Of a DNA stretch of 8,851 nucleotides, positions 1-5,908 are shown in pieces; position 1 is the first letter of the stretch; every line of letters starts with the position of its first letter. A program made the translations under genes and the position numbers. This DNA comes from JAWXBG01 sp044375415. Its GTDB lineage: Bacteria > Bacteroidota > Bacteroidia > Flavobacteriales_D > Sanyastnellaceae. The stretch spans positions 1-8,851 of the forward strand of contig JBILMS010000097.1 of assembly GCA_044375415.1 (NCBI GenBank). The letters are read 5' to 3'. The notes under the pieces were generated by a model that was given only the letters and a program-made list of their open reading frames with translations, made no database searches and was not told where the DNA came from.

Positions 1-395
1 CCCTCTTCCATCGCATCAAAAAGAATAATGGTAGATACTCGCACTACAGTAAACTCGTGAATTAACTCAGCAAGAGGACGGTCGAGATAACTGCTGTGAG
101 CGACATAACTATCCTCATCAAATCCGGCTAATTCGGTGGCATCGTTTCGCGAAAAACGCAGGGCTCGATACGCTAAAATTCTTTCTACATCTATAAGATG
201 ACCAAGTAGTTCGCGGGGACTCCATTTTCCGTTATCATAACCCCTTGTTTCATTTTCCGGTTTTACAGAGCTAAACAAATCTTGGGTTAATTCAGCCGCA
301 TAACTAAGCTCCAATTTTAGGTTGGATTGTTCAAGAAGGTTAATATAGTAATGAGTATACGGAGGAGCGTCCTTAAAATCCGGTTTTGTGATCAT
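1..395 (-). CDS. DinB-like (DinB_2 superfamily) protein, 3' end cut by window edge
   Basis: Reading leftward from an ATG at 395-393, the frame stays open for 131 codons to the window edge, so the C-terminus is missing; complete DinB_2 proteins are usually about 150-180 residues. Residues 52-85 carry the family signature: GYDNGKWSPRELLGHLIDVE (52-71), then ILAYRALRFSRND (73-85). H66 sits where the first of the usual three metal-binding histidines falls, and GFDEDSYV (91-98) is also typical. The fold is a cytosolic four-helix bundle; characterised relatives are metal-dependent thiol-transferases or stress-linked proteins, but the substrate of this subgroup is unknown. There is no signal peptide or membrane segment. 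It is transcribed away from rplM, with about 870 bp between the two starts. A weak promoter-like GAAATTTG lies about 20 nt upstream on the minus strand. Family assignment is confident; function is not assigned. Confidence 0.85.
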   Translation of the reverse strand, partial: MITKPDFKDAPPYTHYYINLLEQSNLKLELSYAAELTQDLFSSVKPENETRGYDNGKWSPRELLGHLIDVERILAYRALRFSRNDATELAGFDEDSYVAHSSYLDRPLAELIHEFTVVRVSTIILFDAMEE

Positions 396-588
396 TTACT
401 TTGAGTTTTGAAGTGCAAATTTCGCTTTGAATTGAGCACCTTCGTTCATTTGTAAATAAATATATGCACTGGATCATTAGCGCGCAGTATTGTCAAAACC
501 CTTATTTCGAAGTGAAAAAGATCCATTTGTTTGGTTCCGCTCCGAAATGCCAATCCATAAAATTCTCGGGTTTCACTGAAATATAGAC

Positions 589-622
589 AAAAAACAAGGG
601 CGATCAACCACGAACGCCCTTG
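589..622 (-). terminator. Rho-independent terminator, minus strand, with no obvious gene feeding it
   Basis: CAAGGGCG (595-602) pairs perfectly with CGCCCTTG (615-622) around a 12-nt loop. On the minus strand the hairpin is followed directly by six U residues (complement of 589-594). No U-tract follows on the plus strand, so it should stop only leftward transcription. No minus-strand gene lies between it and rplM, so it may end a small unrecognised RNA or shield the DinB-like gene from leftward read-through. Confidence 0.65.
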
Positions 623-964
623 CCTAACCAAACAAAAACCAACTTGAGAAAATCTAGGGGTGGCCGTTGCCTCCCACTAAGACGAGTAATACTATATTAC
701 ATAGTGTATAATTTCGTTTTTACAGACTGAATACAGCTTAAGCACAGGGCTTATCCTTTGTCGTTGAAAATCCACAATCCTTGAATGAGGAGTTCCTTTG
801 GGGCAGCAATGTTTTTCATAATTCAACAGGTTTTTAGGTGAATACTATGTTCTCTGATCAACTTGAGACCTAATTTACGGTGGCACATTGGCCTCAGATA
901 CGGCGATGAAGGAACGGGGGTGTATTTCCGGTGATCGGTAGAATAATTTGGATTAACGGAAAGC

Positions 965-980
965 CGTTTCCGCGGAAACG
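965..980. repeat. Perfect 16-bp palindrome CGTTTCCGCGGAAACG
   Basis: The two 8-base halves are exact reverse complements with no spacer, which favours a dimeric protein site over an RNA hairpin. It overlaps a second possible hairpin, AACGG-AAAG-CCGTT (955-968), so the two structures exclude each other. It abuts the composite repeat starting at 980 and lies about 210 bp upstream of the rplM promoter. No regulator is identified. Confidence 0.6.
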
Positions 981-1073
981 TAGATCGACCCCTCGTGGGT
1001 CGATCGGTGGGTCGATCGGTGGGTCGATCGGTGGGTCGATCGGTGGGTATCGACCCACGAGGGGTCGATTTAC
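980..1073. repeat. Composite repeat: two inverted 21-bp palindromes flanking a 12-bp tandem array
   Basis: The left copy (984-1004) and right copy (1049-1069) each have the form ATCGACCC-N5-GGGTCGAT, an 8-bp stem with a 5-base loop. The right copy is the exact reverse complement of the left, so the pair can also form one long stem; GTA/TAC at the outer edges extends it to 980-1073 with one G-T wobble. Between them the 12-mer GGGTCGATCGGT occurs four times without mismatch (997-1044), followed by GGGT. The 12-mer is the right arm of the palindrome plus CGGT, so the array looks like slippage or unequal-exchange amplification of that arm. The same family recurs at 4882-4988. No open frame here looks real. 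Confidence 0.9.
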
Positions 1074-1190
1074 CGAACAGCCCCGTAAACCAGTTGCATT
1101 GCCATTCGTCTCATCCCTCTCTATATCAACACACTAACCCTTTCTCTCCGTTCTTTTTTGTGAAAATAATCGTTAGATTGTTGAAAAGTG

Positions 1191-1221
1191 TTTGTCAGGA
1201 AACAAAAAGGTAGTATTTTCG
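1191..1221 (+). promoter_or_regulatory. Putative promoter of the rplM-rpsI-rpsB-tsf operon
   Basis: TTTG (1191-1194), then 19 bases, then TATTTTCG (1214-1221) is one base off the Bacteroidota -7 element TAnnTTTG, with suitable spacing to a -33 TTTG. It would start transcription about 35 nt before the rplM ATG. The -7 string and its downstream context (TATTTTCGC-N-GC) recur before sdhC. Confidence 0.55.
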
Positions 1222-1264
1222 CAGCCCGTTTTTCAAAAGTAAAAGACGCTAGAAATCAGTACTA

Positions 1265-1711
1265 ATGGATACATTGAGTTACAAAACAGTTTCCGCAAAT
1301 AAGGAAACAGCCGACAAACAGTGGGTTTTGGTAAATGCTGAGGGCATGGTCCTCGGTCGTCTTGCCAGCCAAGTAGCCGCCGTTTTGCGTGGTAAAAACA
1401 AGACTAGTTTCACACCACACGCCGATTGTGGCGATAATGTTGTGATCATAAATGCTTCTAAAGTGGTGCTTACGGGCAACAAGATGGAAGACAAACAATA
1501 CATTCGCTATACGAATTACCCGGGTGGTCAGCGTTTCACACAAGCAAAGGTGATGCACGCAGACAAACCTGAGCGTATGGTGGAGAAAGCTATCAAAGGC
1601 ATGCTCCCAAAAAACCGTCTTGGTCGTGCCGTATTCCGTAACCTATATGTATATGCAGGTTCTGAACACGAGCAAACCGCACAACAACCTAAAGCAATCA
1701 CATTAAAATAA
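1265..1711 (+). CDS. rplM: 50S ribosomal protein L13
   Basis: This 148-residue protein is an assembly protein of the large ribosomal subunit that binds 23S rRNA. It is full length for a Bacteroidota L13 (about 150 residues). The start MDTLSYKTVSANK, the segment HADCGDNVVIINA (52-64), YTNYPGGQR (82-90) and the signature KGMLPKNRLG (111-120) are all typical. The ATG at 1265 gives the standard N-terminus; no Shine-Dalgarno sequence precedes it, as is normal in this phylum. It is first in an operon with rpsI, which follows after 23 bases, a pairing conserved across most bacteria. The promoter at 1191-1221 probably drives all four genes. Identification is very secure. Confidence 0.97.
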   Translation: MDTLSYKTVSANKETADKQWVLVNAEGMVLGRLASQVAAVLRGKNKTSFTPHADCGDNVVIINASKVVLTGNKMEDKQYIRYTNYPGGQRFTQAKVMHADKPERMVEKAIKGMLPKNRLGRAVFRNLYVYAGSEHEQTAQQPKAITLK

Positions 1712-1734
1712 GCTCCCCGGAGTTTTAAAGTACC

Positions 1735-2124
1735 ATGGCCGAAGTAACTAATACATCAGGACGTAGAAAAAATGCCGTAGCACGCGTTTACCTCAAAGAA
1801 GGTAACGGTAGCTTTACGATTAACGGCAAAGACTATAAAAACTATTTTCCATCACCTGTACTTCAGTACAAAGTGCACCAAGCATTTAAATTGACTGAAA
1901 CAGACGGAAAGTATGATTTCAAAGCCAACCTAAATGGTGGCGGAATTACCGGTCAGGCCGAAGCCCTTCGCTTAGCGATTTCTAAGGCACTGATTGAACT
2001 CAATCCGGATTGGAAGTCCGCACTTAAGATGGAAGGTCTTACAACCCGCGACCCACGTATGGTTGAACGTAAGAAGTTCGGTCAGAAGAAAGCAAGGAAG
2101 CGCTTCCAGTTCAGCAAGCGTTAA
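1735..2124 (+). CDS. rpsI: 30S ribosomal protein S9
   Basis: This 129-residue small-subunit protein has a C-terminal tail that in known ribosomes reaches the P-site tRNA. GRRKNAVARVYLKEG (9-23), the central GGGITGQAEALRLAI (68-82) and the basic tail beginning RDPRMVERKKFGQKKARKR (105-123) and ending FQFSKR are diagnostic, and the terminal Lys-Arg is intact. Length matches the family (about 128-130). It follows rplM by 23 bases and is separated from rpsB by 105 bases that hold a strong hairpin. It is almost certainly co-transcribed with rplM. The start at 1735 is the only one giving the usual N-terminus. Confidence 0.97.
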   Translation: MAEVTNTSGRRKNAVARVYLKEGNGSFTINGKDYKNYFPSPVLQYKVHQAFKLTETDGKYDFKANLNGGGITGQAEALRLAISKALIELNPDWKSALKMEGLTTRDPRMVERKKFGQKKARKRFQFSKR

Positions 2125-2147
2125 AACCTGCGGTTGTTTAGCATCCA

Positions 2148-2194
2148 AACCAGCATGGACTCACTTGCCTTGTGCTTGTGGCTACCATGTGGTT
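2148..2194 (+). promoter_or_regulatory. Hairpin in the rpsB 5' leader, candidate ribosomal-protein autoregulatory element
   Basis: In the 105-base rpsI-rpsB gap, AACCA (2148-2152) pairs with TGGTT (2190-2194). After a single bulged G, CATGG (2154-2158) pairs with CCATG (2185-2189). An inner helix of ACTCAC with GTGGCT (one mismatch, one wobble) closes a loop of 13 bases. No U-tract follows, so this is not an intrinsic terminator. Its position 35 bases before the rpsB ATG suggests an mRNA leader, perhaps bound by S2 or another operon product. The fold is seen in the sequence; the regulatory role is inferred. An alternative is an RNA processing site. Confidence 0.55.
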
Positions 2195-2229
2195 GAACCA
2201 GAGAAAGTAAACAAGATCAAAATTATAAA

Positions 2230-2970
2230 ATGGCACGCGCTACATTCGACGAATTATTAGAGGCCGGTGTTCACTTCGGACACCTTAGCCGCAAATGGAA
2301 TCCCAGTATGGCTCCTTACATCTTTGGAGAGAAAAAGGGAATCCACATCATTGACCTCAACAAAACCATCATCAAACTTGATGAGGCTTCTAATGCCCTC
2401 AAGCAGATTGCCAAAAGCGGCAAAAAGGTTCTTTTTGTTGCTACCAAAAAGCAAGCAAAAGAAATCGTTGCTGAAAAGGTAAATTCTATCGGCATGCCGT
2501 TCGTTACAGAACGTTGGCCTGGTGGAATGCTTACCAACTTCGTTACCATTCGTAAAGCTGTTCGCAAAATGGCTTCTATCGAGAAAATGGAACAAGATGG
2601 AACGGCTGCAACTATGAGCAAGCGCGAAAGACTTCAATTGACTCGTACGCATGCGAAAATGAACAAGACTTTGGGTTCTATCGCTGACATGAACCGCGTT
2701 CCGGCTGCTGTTTTCGTAGTTGATATTATGAAAGAGCACATTGCTGTAGCAGAAGCGAAAAAACTAGGGATTCCTGTTTTCGCCATGGTTGATACCAATA
2801 GCGATCCACGCAAAGTTGAGTTTGCCATTCCTGCGAATGACGATGCTACCAAGTCGATTTCTAAAATCCTCGATATTATTATTCTTGCAATGGCAGAAGG
2901 TCTGTCGGAACGTAAGAATGATAAGACCGAAGACGAGGGAAAAAAGACGAAAGCAGAAGCAGAAGCTTAA
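2230..2970 (+). CDS. rpsB: 30S ribosomal protein S2
   Basis: This 246-residue small-subunit protein, normally one of the last to join the 30S particle, helps recruit S1 in species that have it. HFGHLSRKWNPSMAPYIFG (15-33), GIHIIDLNKT (37-46), TERWPGGMLTNF (93-104) and the C-terminal signature VDTNSDPRKVEFAIPANDDA (187-206) are all present. Residues from about 227 form a charged, low-complexity tail (NDKTEDEGKKTKAEAEA) whose length varies between species. The start gives the usual MARATFDELLEAGVHFGH N-terminus. No Shine-Dalgarno sequence is visible, but the leader carries a strong hairpin. tsf follows after 73 bases, the near-universal rpsB-tsf pairing. Confidence 0.97.
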   Translation: MARATFDELLEAGVHFGHLSRKWNPSMAPYIFGEKKGIHIIDLNKTIIKLDEASNALKQIAKSGKKVLFVATKKQAKEIVAEKVNSIGMPFVTERWPGGMLTNFVTIRKAVRKMASIEKMEQDGTAATMSKRERLQLTRTHAKMNKTLGSIADMNRVPAAVFVVDIMKEHIAVAEAKKLGIPVFAMVDTNSDPRKVEFAIPANDDATKSISKILDIIILAMAEGLSERKNDKTEDEGKKTKAEAEA

Positions 2971-3043
2971 TCCGGAGTTAACTCCCCGTATACCGTATAT
3001 TTTAACTGTTCAAGTAACATTGAATTCATAATACTATAAAATC

Positions 3044-3871
3044 ATGACCATTACAGCAGCAGATGTAAACAAACTCCGCCAAATCACCGGCGCGGGAATG
3101 ATGGACTGCAAAAAAGCGTTGGTAGAAGCAGAGGGCGATTTTGATGCCGCCATCGATCTTCTCCGCAAAAAAGGCCAGAAAGTAGCAGCTAATCGCAGCG
3201 ATCGCGATGCTACTGAAGGACTCGTACTTGCCAAAGCCACAGGCGACGGTAAGCGCGGGGTAATGATTGTGTTGAACTGTGAAACCGATTTCGTAGCTAA
3301 AAACGCGGATTTTGGAAACGTAGCAAACACTATCCTAGATGTAGCAATCAGTGCCAACCCAGGCTCATTGGACGCTTTAAAAGAACTTGGTTACACCGGT
3401 TCTGATCTTAAAATTGCCGATAGAATCACTGAAGAAATTGGCAAAATTGGAGAGAAAATCGATCTTTCTTACTACGCTGTGGTAGATGCTGAGCAAGTAT
3501 ATTGCTACAATCACCCCGGTAACAAACTAGCTGCCGTTGTTGGTTTCAACAAAGGAACAGCTGAAGATGTTGCTAAGGATGTAGCCATGCAAGTTGCAGC
3601 TATGGCACCTGTATCTGTAGATGAGAGTTCAGTTCCTGAAGATGTTAAACAGAAGGAAATTGAAATCGGACGTGAACAAGCGATCAACGAAGGCAAACCG
3701 GCTGAAATGGCTGAGAAAATTGCACTTGGTCGTCTGAACAAATTCTACAAAGAGAGCACTCTTTTGAACCAGGAGTTTATCAAAGACAGCAAACTTTCTG
3801 TTAGCGCTTACTTAAAGCAAACAGACAAAGATTTGACTGTTGTCGACTTCAAGCGTTTCGGTTTGAACTAA
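3044..3871 (+). CDS. tsf: Translation elongation factor Ts
   Basis: This 275-residue cytosolic guanine-nucleotide exchange factor displaces GDP from EF-Tu. The N-terminal UBA-like helical domain (about 1-50) contains LRQITGAGMMDCKKALVEA (11-29). The TDFVAKN motif at 81-87 contributes the Asp-Phe residues that disturb the Mg/GDP site of EF-Tu. The dimerisation/core domain fills the rest and ends in a typical C-terminus (TVVDFKRFGLN). Length matches the standard bacterial form. It is the last gene of the operon: a strong intrinsic terminator begins 26 bases after its stop. The rpsB-tsf gap contains a 12-bp palindrome GGAGTTAACTCC (2974-2985) of unknown meaning. Confidence 0.97.
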   Translation: MTITAADVNKLRQITGAGMMDCKKALVEAEGDFDAAIDLLRKKGQKVAANRSDRDATEGLVLAKATGDGKRGVMIVLNCETDFVAKNADFGNVANTILDVAISANPGSLDALKELGYTGSDLKIADRITEEIGKIGEKIDLSYYAVVDAEQVYCYNHPGNKLAAVVGFNKGTAEDVAKDVAMQVAAMAPVSVDESSVPEDVKQKEIEIGREQAINEGKPAEMAEKIALGRLNKFYKESTLLNQEFIKDSKLSVSAYLKQTDKDLTVVDFKRFGLN

Positions 3872-3897
3872 GAAGTACAAAAATCTTTTTTGATAGT

Positions 3898-3927
3898 AAA
3901 AGCCCTTCGGAAACGAGGGGCTTTTTT
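3898..3927 (+). terminator. Rho-independent terminator of the rplM-rpsI-rpsB-tsf operon
   Basis: AAAAGCCCTTCG (3898-3909) pairs with CGAGGGGCTTTT (3914-3925) along 12 bp with a single G-U wobble, capped by a GAAA tetraloop. The right arm runs into a six-T stretch (3922-3927). It lies 26 bases after the tsf stop. The A-rich left side could also make it work weakly on the other strand. Confidence 0.92.
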
Positions 3928-4413
3928 GGTTTGGGGAGGAGGGAAAGGGAAAGGGCGGCATCTCGTTAACTGAGGAAGTAGCGTTGGACAAAGGCGAGGG
4001 CGGAATTGTATAAAGTACAAAGTATTACGAATTAAGATAGATTCCGTTTAGCCGAGGGGTTTTCGATAAACAAGATCGAACGTCTTTAGTATCGCAAGGG
4101 TAGGCAAAGGTCGAGCAATGGCGCGCAAAGCCCCCATCGTTGCGCCCTTCGTCCGCTCGCGAATGTTACCATCGGATCCAATCAAACATTGCGTACCTCT
4201 GCGTGTACTTCGCGCACCCTTGCGATCCTGAGAACGTAACGCCTTTGAAAGAAAATCTTCACCCAGAACAGAAACCCCTATTCATAACTCATAATTCAAC
4301 ATTTTTAATTCGATTTAAACCGCCATACCATGTTCATATCTCCCGTATCGATGAAGCCGACCATTAATAAAACCCACTAAGTTTGTTAGCATTAACCCCT
4401 AAAACCACATAAT
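3928..4413. other. Gene-free spacer of degenerate short repeats
   Basis: No gene is supported. The stretch is a patchwork of the low-complexity strings often seen between Bacteroidota genes: ATAAAGTACAAAGTATTACG (4010-4029); a TTGCG / TTCGCG / CTTGCG-rich block (about 4137-4235); and CATAACTCATAATTCAAC (about 4282-4299). An open frame at 4140-4367 is built from these strings and resembles no family. A TAAGTTTG promoter-like element lies near the right end. The function of the repeats, if any, is unknown. Confidence 0.55.
4378..4385 (+). promoter_or_regulatory. Candidate -7 promoter element TAAGTTTG before the DUF1761 gene
   Basis: The octamer matches the Bacteroidota -7 consensus TAnnTTTG exactly and lies 28 bases before the ATG at 4414. 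No good -33 TTTG is visible at the expected distance, so support is moderate to weak. Confidence 0.35.
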
Positions 4414-4816
4414 ATGAACTGGTTAGCCGTATTCGTAGCCGTCTTGGCTTCTTCCGTAATTTGGATTTATTTGGTACAATCCAAAGGTGTTTGGAACCGC
4501 TTGGATGAAGAGCATTGGCATGACTATGGACGATGCAAAAAACTCTAACATGGCCAAAATGATGGTGATCACCCTTGCGATGGCCACCATTGTATCCATC
4601 AACTTAGCTCGTGTCATGGGTTATCACGACAACGAATACATGACCATTAAACACGGGCTTTTTCATGGCCTCGAAAGCGTTGGATATCTCGTTTTGCCTG
4701 TGGTAGTCACCACGGCCATTTATGAAAAAAGAAACTTCACATACAACGCTATCACTGTTGGATACTGGGCTGTCGTTTTCTGCGTAATGGCAAGCATTCA
4801 CAGTGTTTGGAGGTAA
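4414..4816 (+). pseudogene. DUF1761-type small membrane protein gene broken by a one-base frameshift
   Basis: From the ATG at 4414 the frame gives MNWLAVFVAVLASSV, then leaves the family and stops at about 4548. The rest of the protein lies in the next frame, from 4460 to the stop at 4816. Removing one base from the AATTT run at 4458-4462 restores a 133-residue protein reading SSV-FGFIWYNPKVFGTAWM across the junction, which is how DUF1761 proteins normally read. About four membrane segments are visible (roughly 3-22, 49-68, 84-103, 112-131), with the family features IWYNPKVFGTAWMKSIGMT (19-37), FMTFKHG-like YMTIKHGLFHG (75-85) and a GYW near 116-118. The restored length fits the family (about 130-140). 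The function of DUF1761 is unknown. The reading could be a true recent mutation or a sequencing/assembly error; the downstream frame is otherwise undamaged. Confidence 0.8.
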
Positions 4817-4820
4817 AAAC

Positions 4821-4841
4821 AGTTCGGAGTTCGGAGTTCGG
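4821..4841. repeat. Three tandem copies of AGTTCGG
   Basis: The 7-base unit AGTTCGG occurs three times in exact tandem, starting five bases after the stop of the DUF1761 gene. It is a simple-sequence repeat of the kind common between Bacteroidota genes; no function is inferred. Confidence 0.8.
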
Positions 4842-4881
4842 GGTTAGCAGAAACAGAAAGAGGAGAGAACGTTTTTTGAAA

Positions 4882-4924
4882 AGTGCAGGTATATCGACCC
4901 CTCGTGGGTCGATATACCTGCACT
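4882..4924. repeat. Palindromic repeat copy 3: perfect 19-bp stem with 5-base loop
   Basis: The core ATCGACCC-CTCGT-GGGTCGAT (4893-4913) is identical, loop included, to the copy at 984-1004. Here the flanks are also complementary: AGTGCAGGTAT (4882-4892) matches ATACCTGCACT (4914-4924), giving an uninterrupted 19-bp stem. Such symmetry can form a hairpin in RNA or a cruciform in DNA. It lies 65 bases after the DUF1761 stop and about 240 bases before the sdhC promoter. No T-tract follows, so it is not a standard terminator. Confidence 0.92.
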
Positions 4925-4967
4925 ACTCGTGTGTTGCCTTCGCTTGCGGTTTCGACCACTGCGAGGT

Positions 4968-4988
4968 ATCGACCCATGTGGGGTCGAT
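4968..4988. repeat. Palindromic repeat copy 4, loop variant
   Basis: ATCGACCC-ATGTG-GGGTCGAT keeps both 8-base arms of the family exactly but changes the loop relative to the other copies, as expected if the stem is under selection. Its right flank (GGGTCGATATAC) is shared with copy 3. It lies 43 bases after copy 3, forming a closely spaced pair like the pair upstream of rplM. Confidence 0.85.
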
Positions 4989-5163
4989 ATACACGTGGCC
5001 AAAAATTTCCAGTTTCCAAGAACCATTATGGATTTCATTGGTTATTTTCTAAAATCATCTTCATGGTTCAATTGATCTCTCAGAAAATGAATGCGTTTGG
5101 GATTGAAATTATCCATACCCGTTCTAAAAATCATTTTCCCGTGCATCGAAAAGGACTGAGGTC

Positions 5164-5171
5164 TATTTTCG
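5164..5171 (+). promoter_or_regulatory. Putative -7 promoter element of the sdhCAB operon
   Basis: TATTTTCG is identical to the element proposed before rplM, and both are followed by C-N-GC. It lies 22 bases before the sdhC ATG, implying a short leader. The -33 region is poor: only GTGC/CGTG is found at the right spacing. It is supported mainly by the match to the rplM promoter and by position. Confidence 0.45.
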
Positions 5172-5193
5172 CGGCGTCAAACAATTCACACTT

Positions 5194-5886
5194 ATGAGTA
5201 CAGGAATTTTGAGTTCTTCAATAGCGAAGAAATTCTGGATGGGCCTAACCGGATTATTCCTCATCACTTTTCTAATCGTTCACTGTGCAGTTAATGCCAT
5301 GATCTTCTTCAACGACGGGGGATTGATGTTCAACAAGGCAGCTCATTTTATGGGAACAAACATTTTAATTCGTTCTGCTGAAATTGTGCTATTTGCAGGT
5401 TTAATCTTACACATCGTAGATGGATTAATGCTTTATTTCCAAAATCGCAAGGCTCGTCCGGTGAAATATGCTAAAGAGAAATCTAGCGCCAGTAGCAAGT
5501 GGTATTCTCGTTCGATGGCCCTTCTCGGAACCTTGATCTTATTATTCCTCATTGTGCACCTAGCACATTTTTGGGTAAAAACACGTGTAACCGAATTGAC
5601 CGTCACTAATCCCGTGATGATGAATGAAGGTCATGAATTGGAAAATCTTTTTGCAGAAATGGTCTTGGTATTCCAAAATCCTTTAGTAGTGGTGATCTAC
5701 GTTTTAGGCTGTATTTCTTTAGCCTGGCATTTGATTCACGGATTCAAAAGTGCTTTCCAAACCTTTGGATTAAATCACAAAAAATACAACGGACTTATTT
5801 CAACGACGGGCATTGCATTTTCGATTCTCGTATCGCTCATTTTCGCAGCCATGCCAGTGAGTATGTATCTCGGTTGGATTAAATAA
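5194..5886 (+). CDS. sdhC: Succinate dehydrogenase cytochrome b subunit (type B, b558 family)
   Basis: This 230-residue inner-membrane anchor holds SdhA/SdhB and carries electrons to menaquinone through two hemes b. Five membrane helices are visible at about 14-36, 57-82, 107-128, 155-185 and 203-226, the layout of Bacillus SdhC and Wolinella FrdC. Candidate axial heme ligands are H30 (helix I), H73 (II), H122 or H125 (III) and H179 or H182 (IV). Having one large anchor protein and no separate sdhD marks the type B enzyme. The ATG at 5194 gives a short N-terminus ahead of the AKKFWMGLTG segment typical of the family; there is no Shine-Dalgarno sequence. sdhA follows after 22 bases. Reverse operation as fumarate reductase is possible for this type but cannot be told from sequence. 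Confidence 0.95.
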   Translation: MSTGILSSSIAKKFWMGLTGLFLITFLIVHCAVNAMIFFNDGGLMFNKAAHFMGTNILIRSAEIVLFAGLILHIVDGLMLYFQNRKARPVKYAKEKSSASSKWYSRSMALLGTLILLFLIVHLAHFWVKTRVTELTVTNPVMMNEGHELENLFAEMVLVFQNPLVVVIYVLGCISLAWHLIHGFKSAFQTFGLNHKKYNGLISTTGIAFSILVSLIFAAMPVSMYLGWIK

Positions 5887-5908
5887 TATCAACGATTTTC
5901 ACATCAGT

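Larger units (their letters stand above)
396..1264. other. Gene-free spacer between the DinB-like gene and rplM
   Basis: I find no convincing gene here. Short open frames exist at 446-631 (minus) and 931-1213 (plus), but they lack family resemblance, and the plus-strand ones are made largely of translated 12-bp tandem repeats (Gly-Ser-Ile-Gly or Gly-Arg-Ser-Val units). The stretch holds, from left to right: a minus-strand intrinsic terminator (589-622), a small hairpin GGG-T-GGC-CGTT-GCC-T-CCC (658-675), unassigned AT-rich sequence (about 680-880), a 12-base fragment TGGCACATTGGC (881-892) that matches the complement of the repeat at the right end of the window, a 16-bp palindrome, a composite inverted/tandem repeat, and the rplM promoter. 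Confidence 0.7.

Noticed and set aside
622..628. GCCTAAC resembling an integron attC inverse core
   Set aside because: No matching GTTRRRY core lies at a suitable distance, and there is no integrase or cassette.
446..631. 61-residue minus-strand open frame
   Set aside because: It needs a TTG start, runs through the terminator hairpin and shows no recognisable motif.
997..1044. Possible CRISPR array
   Set aside because: The 12-bp units are contiguous with no unique spacers, and no cas genes are nearby.
931..1213. Two overlapping plus-strand open frames encoding Gly-Ser-Ile-Gly or Gly-Arg-Ser-Val repeats
   Set aside because: The repeats are simply the 12-bp DNA array translated in different frames; the DNA is better explained as inverted and tandem repeats, and neither frame resembles a family.
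4140..4367. 75-residue plus-strand open frame
   Set aside because: It is composed of translated low-complexity intergenic strings, with no family features.
4882..4924. Terminator for the DUF1761 gene
   Set aside because: The stem is strong but no T-tract follows on either strand, and the same core recurs elsewhere as a repeat family.
4798..5197. Several short open frames on both strands with repeated YRP-RGRY or STPRGSIY segments
   Set aside because: The repeated peptides come from the palindromic repeats read in various frames; the DNA symmetry explains them.
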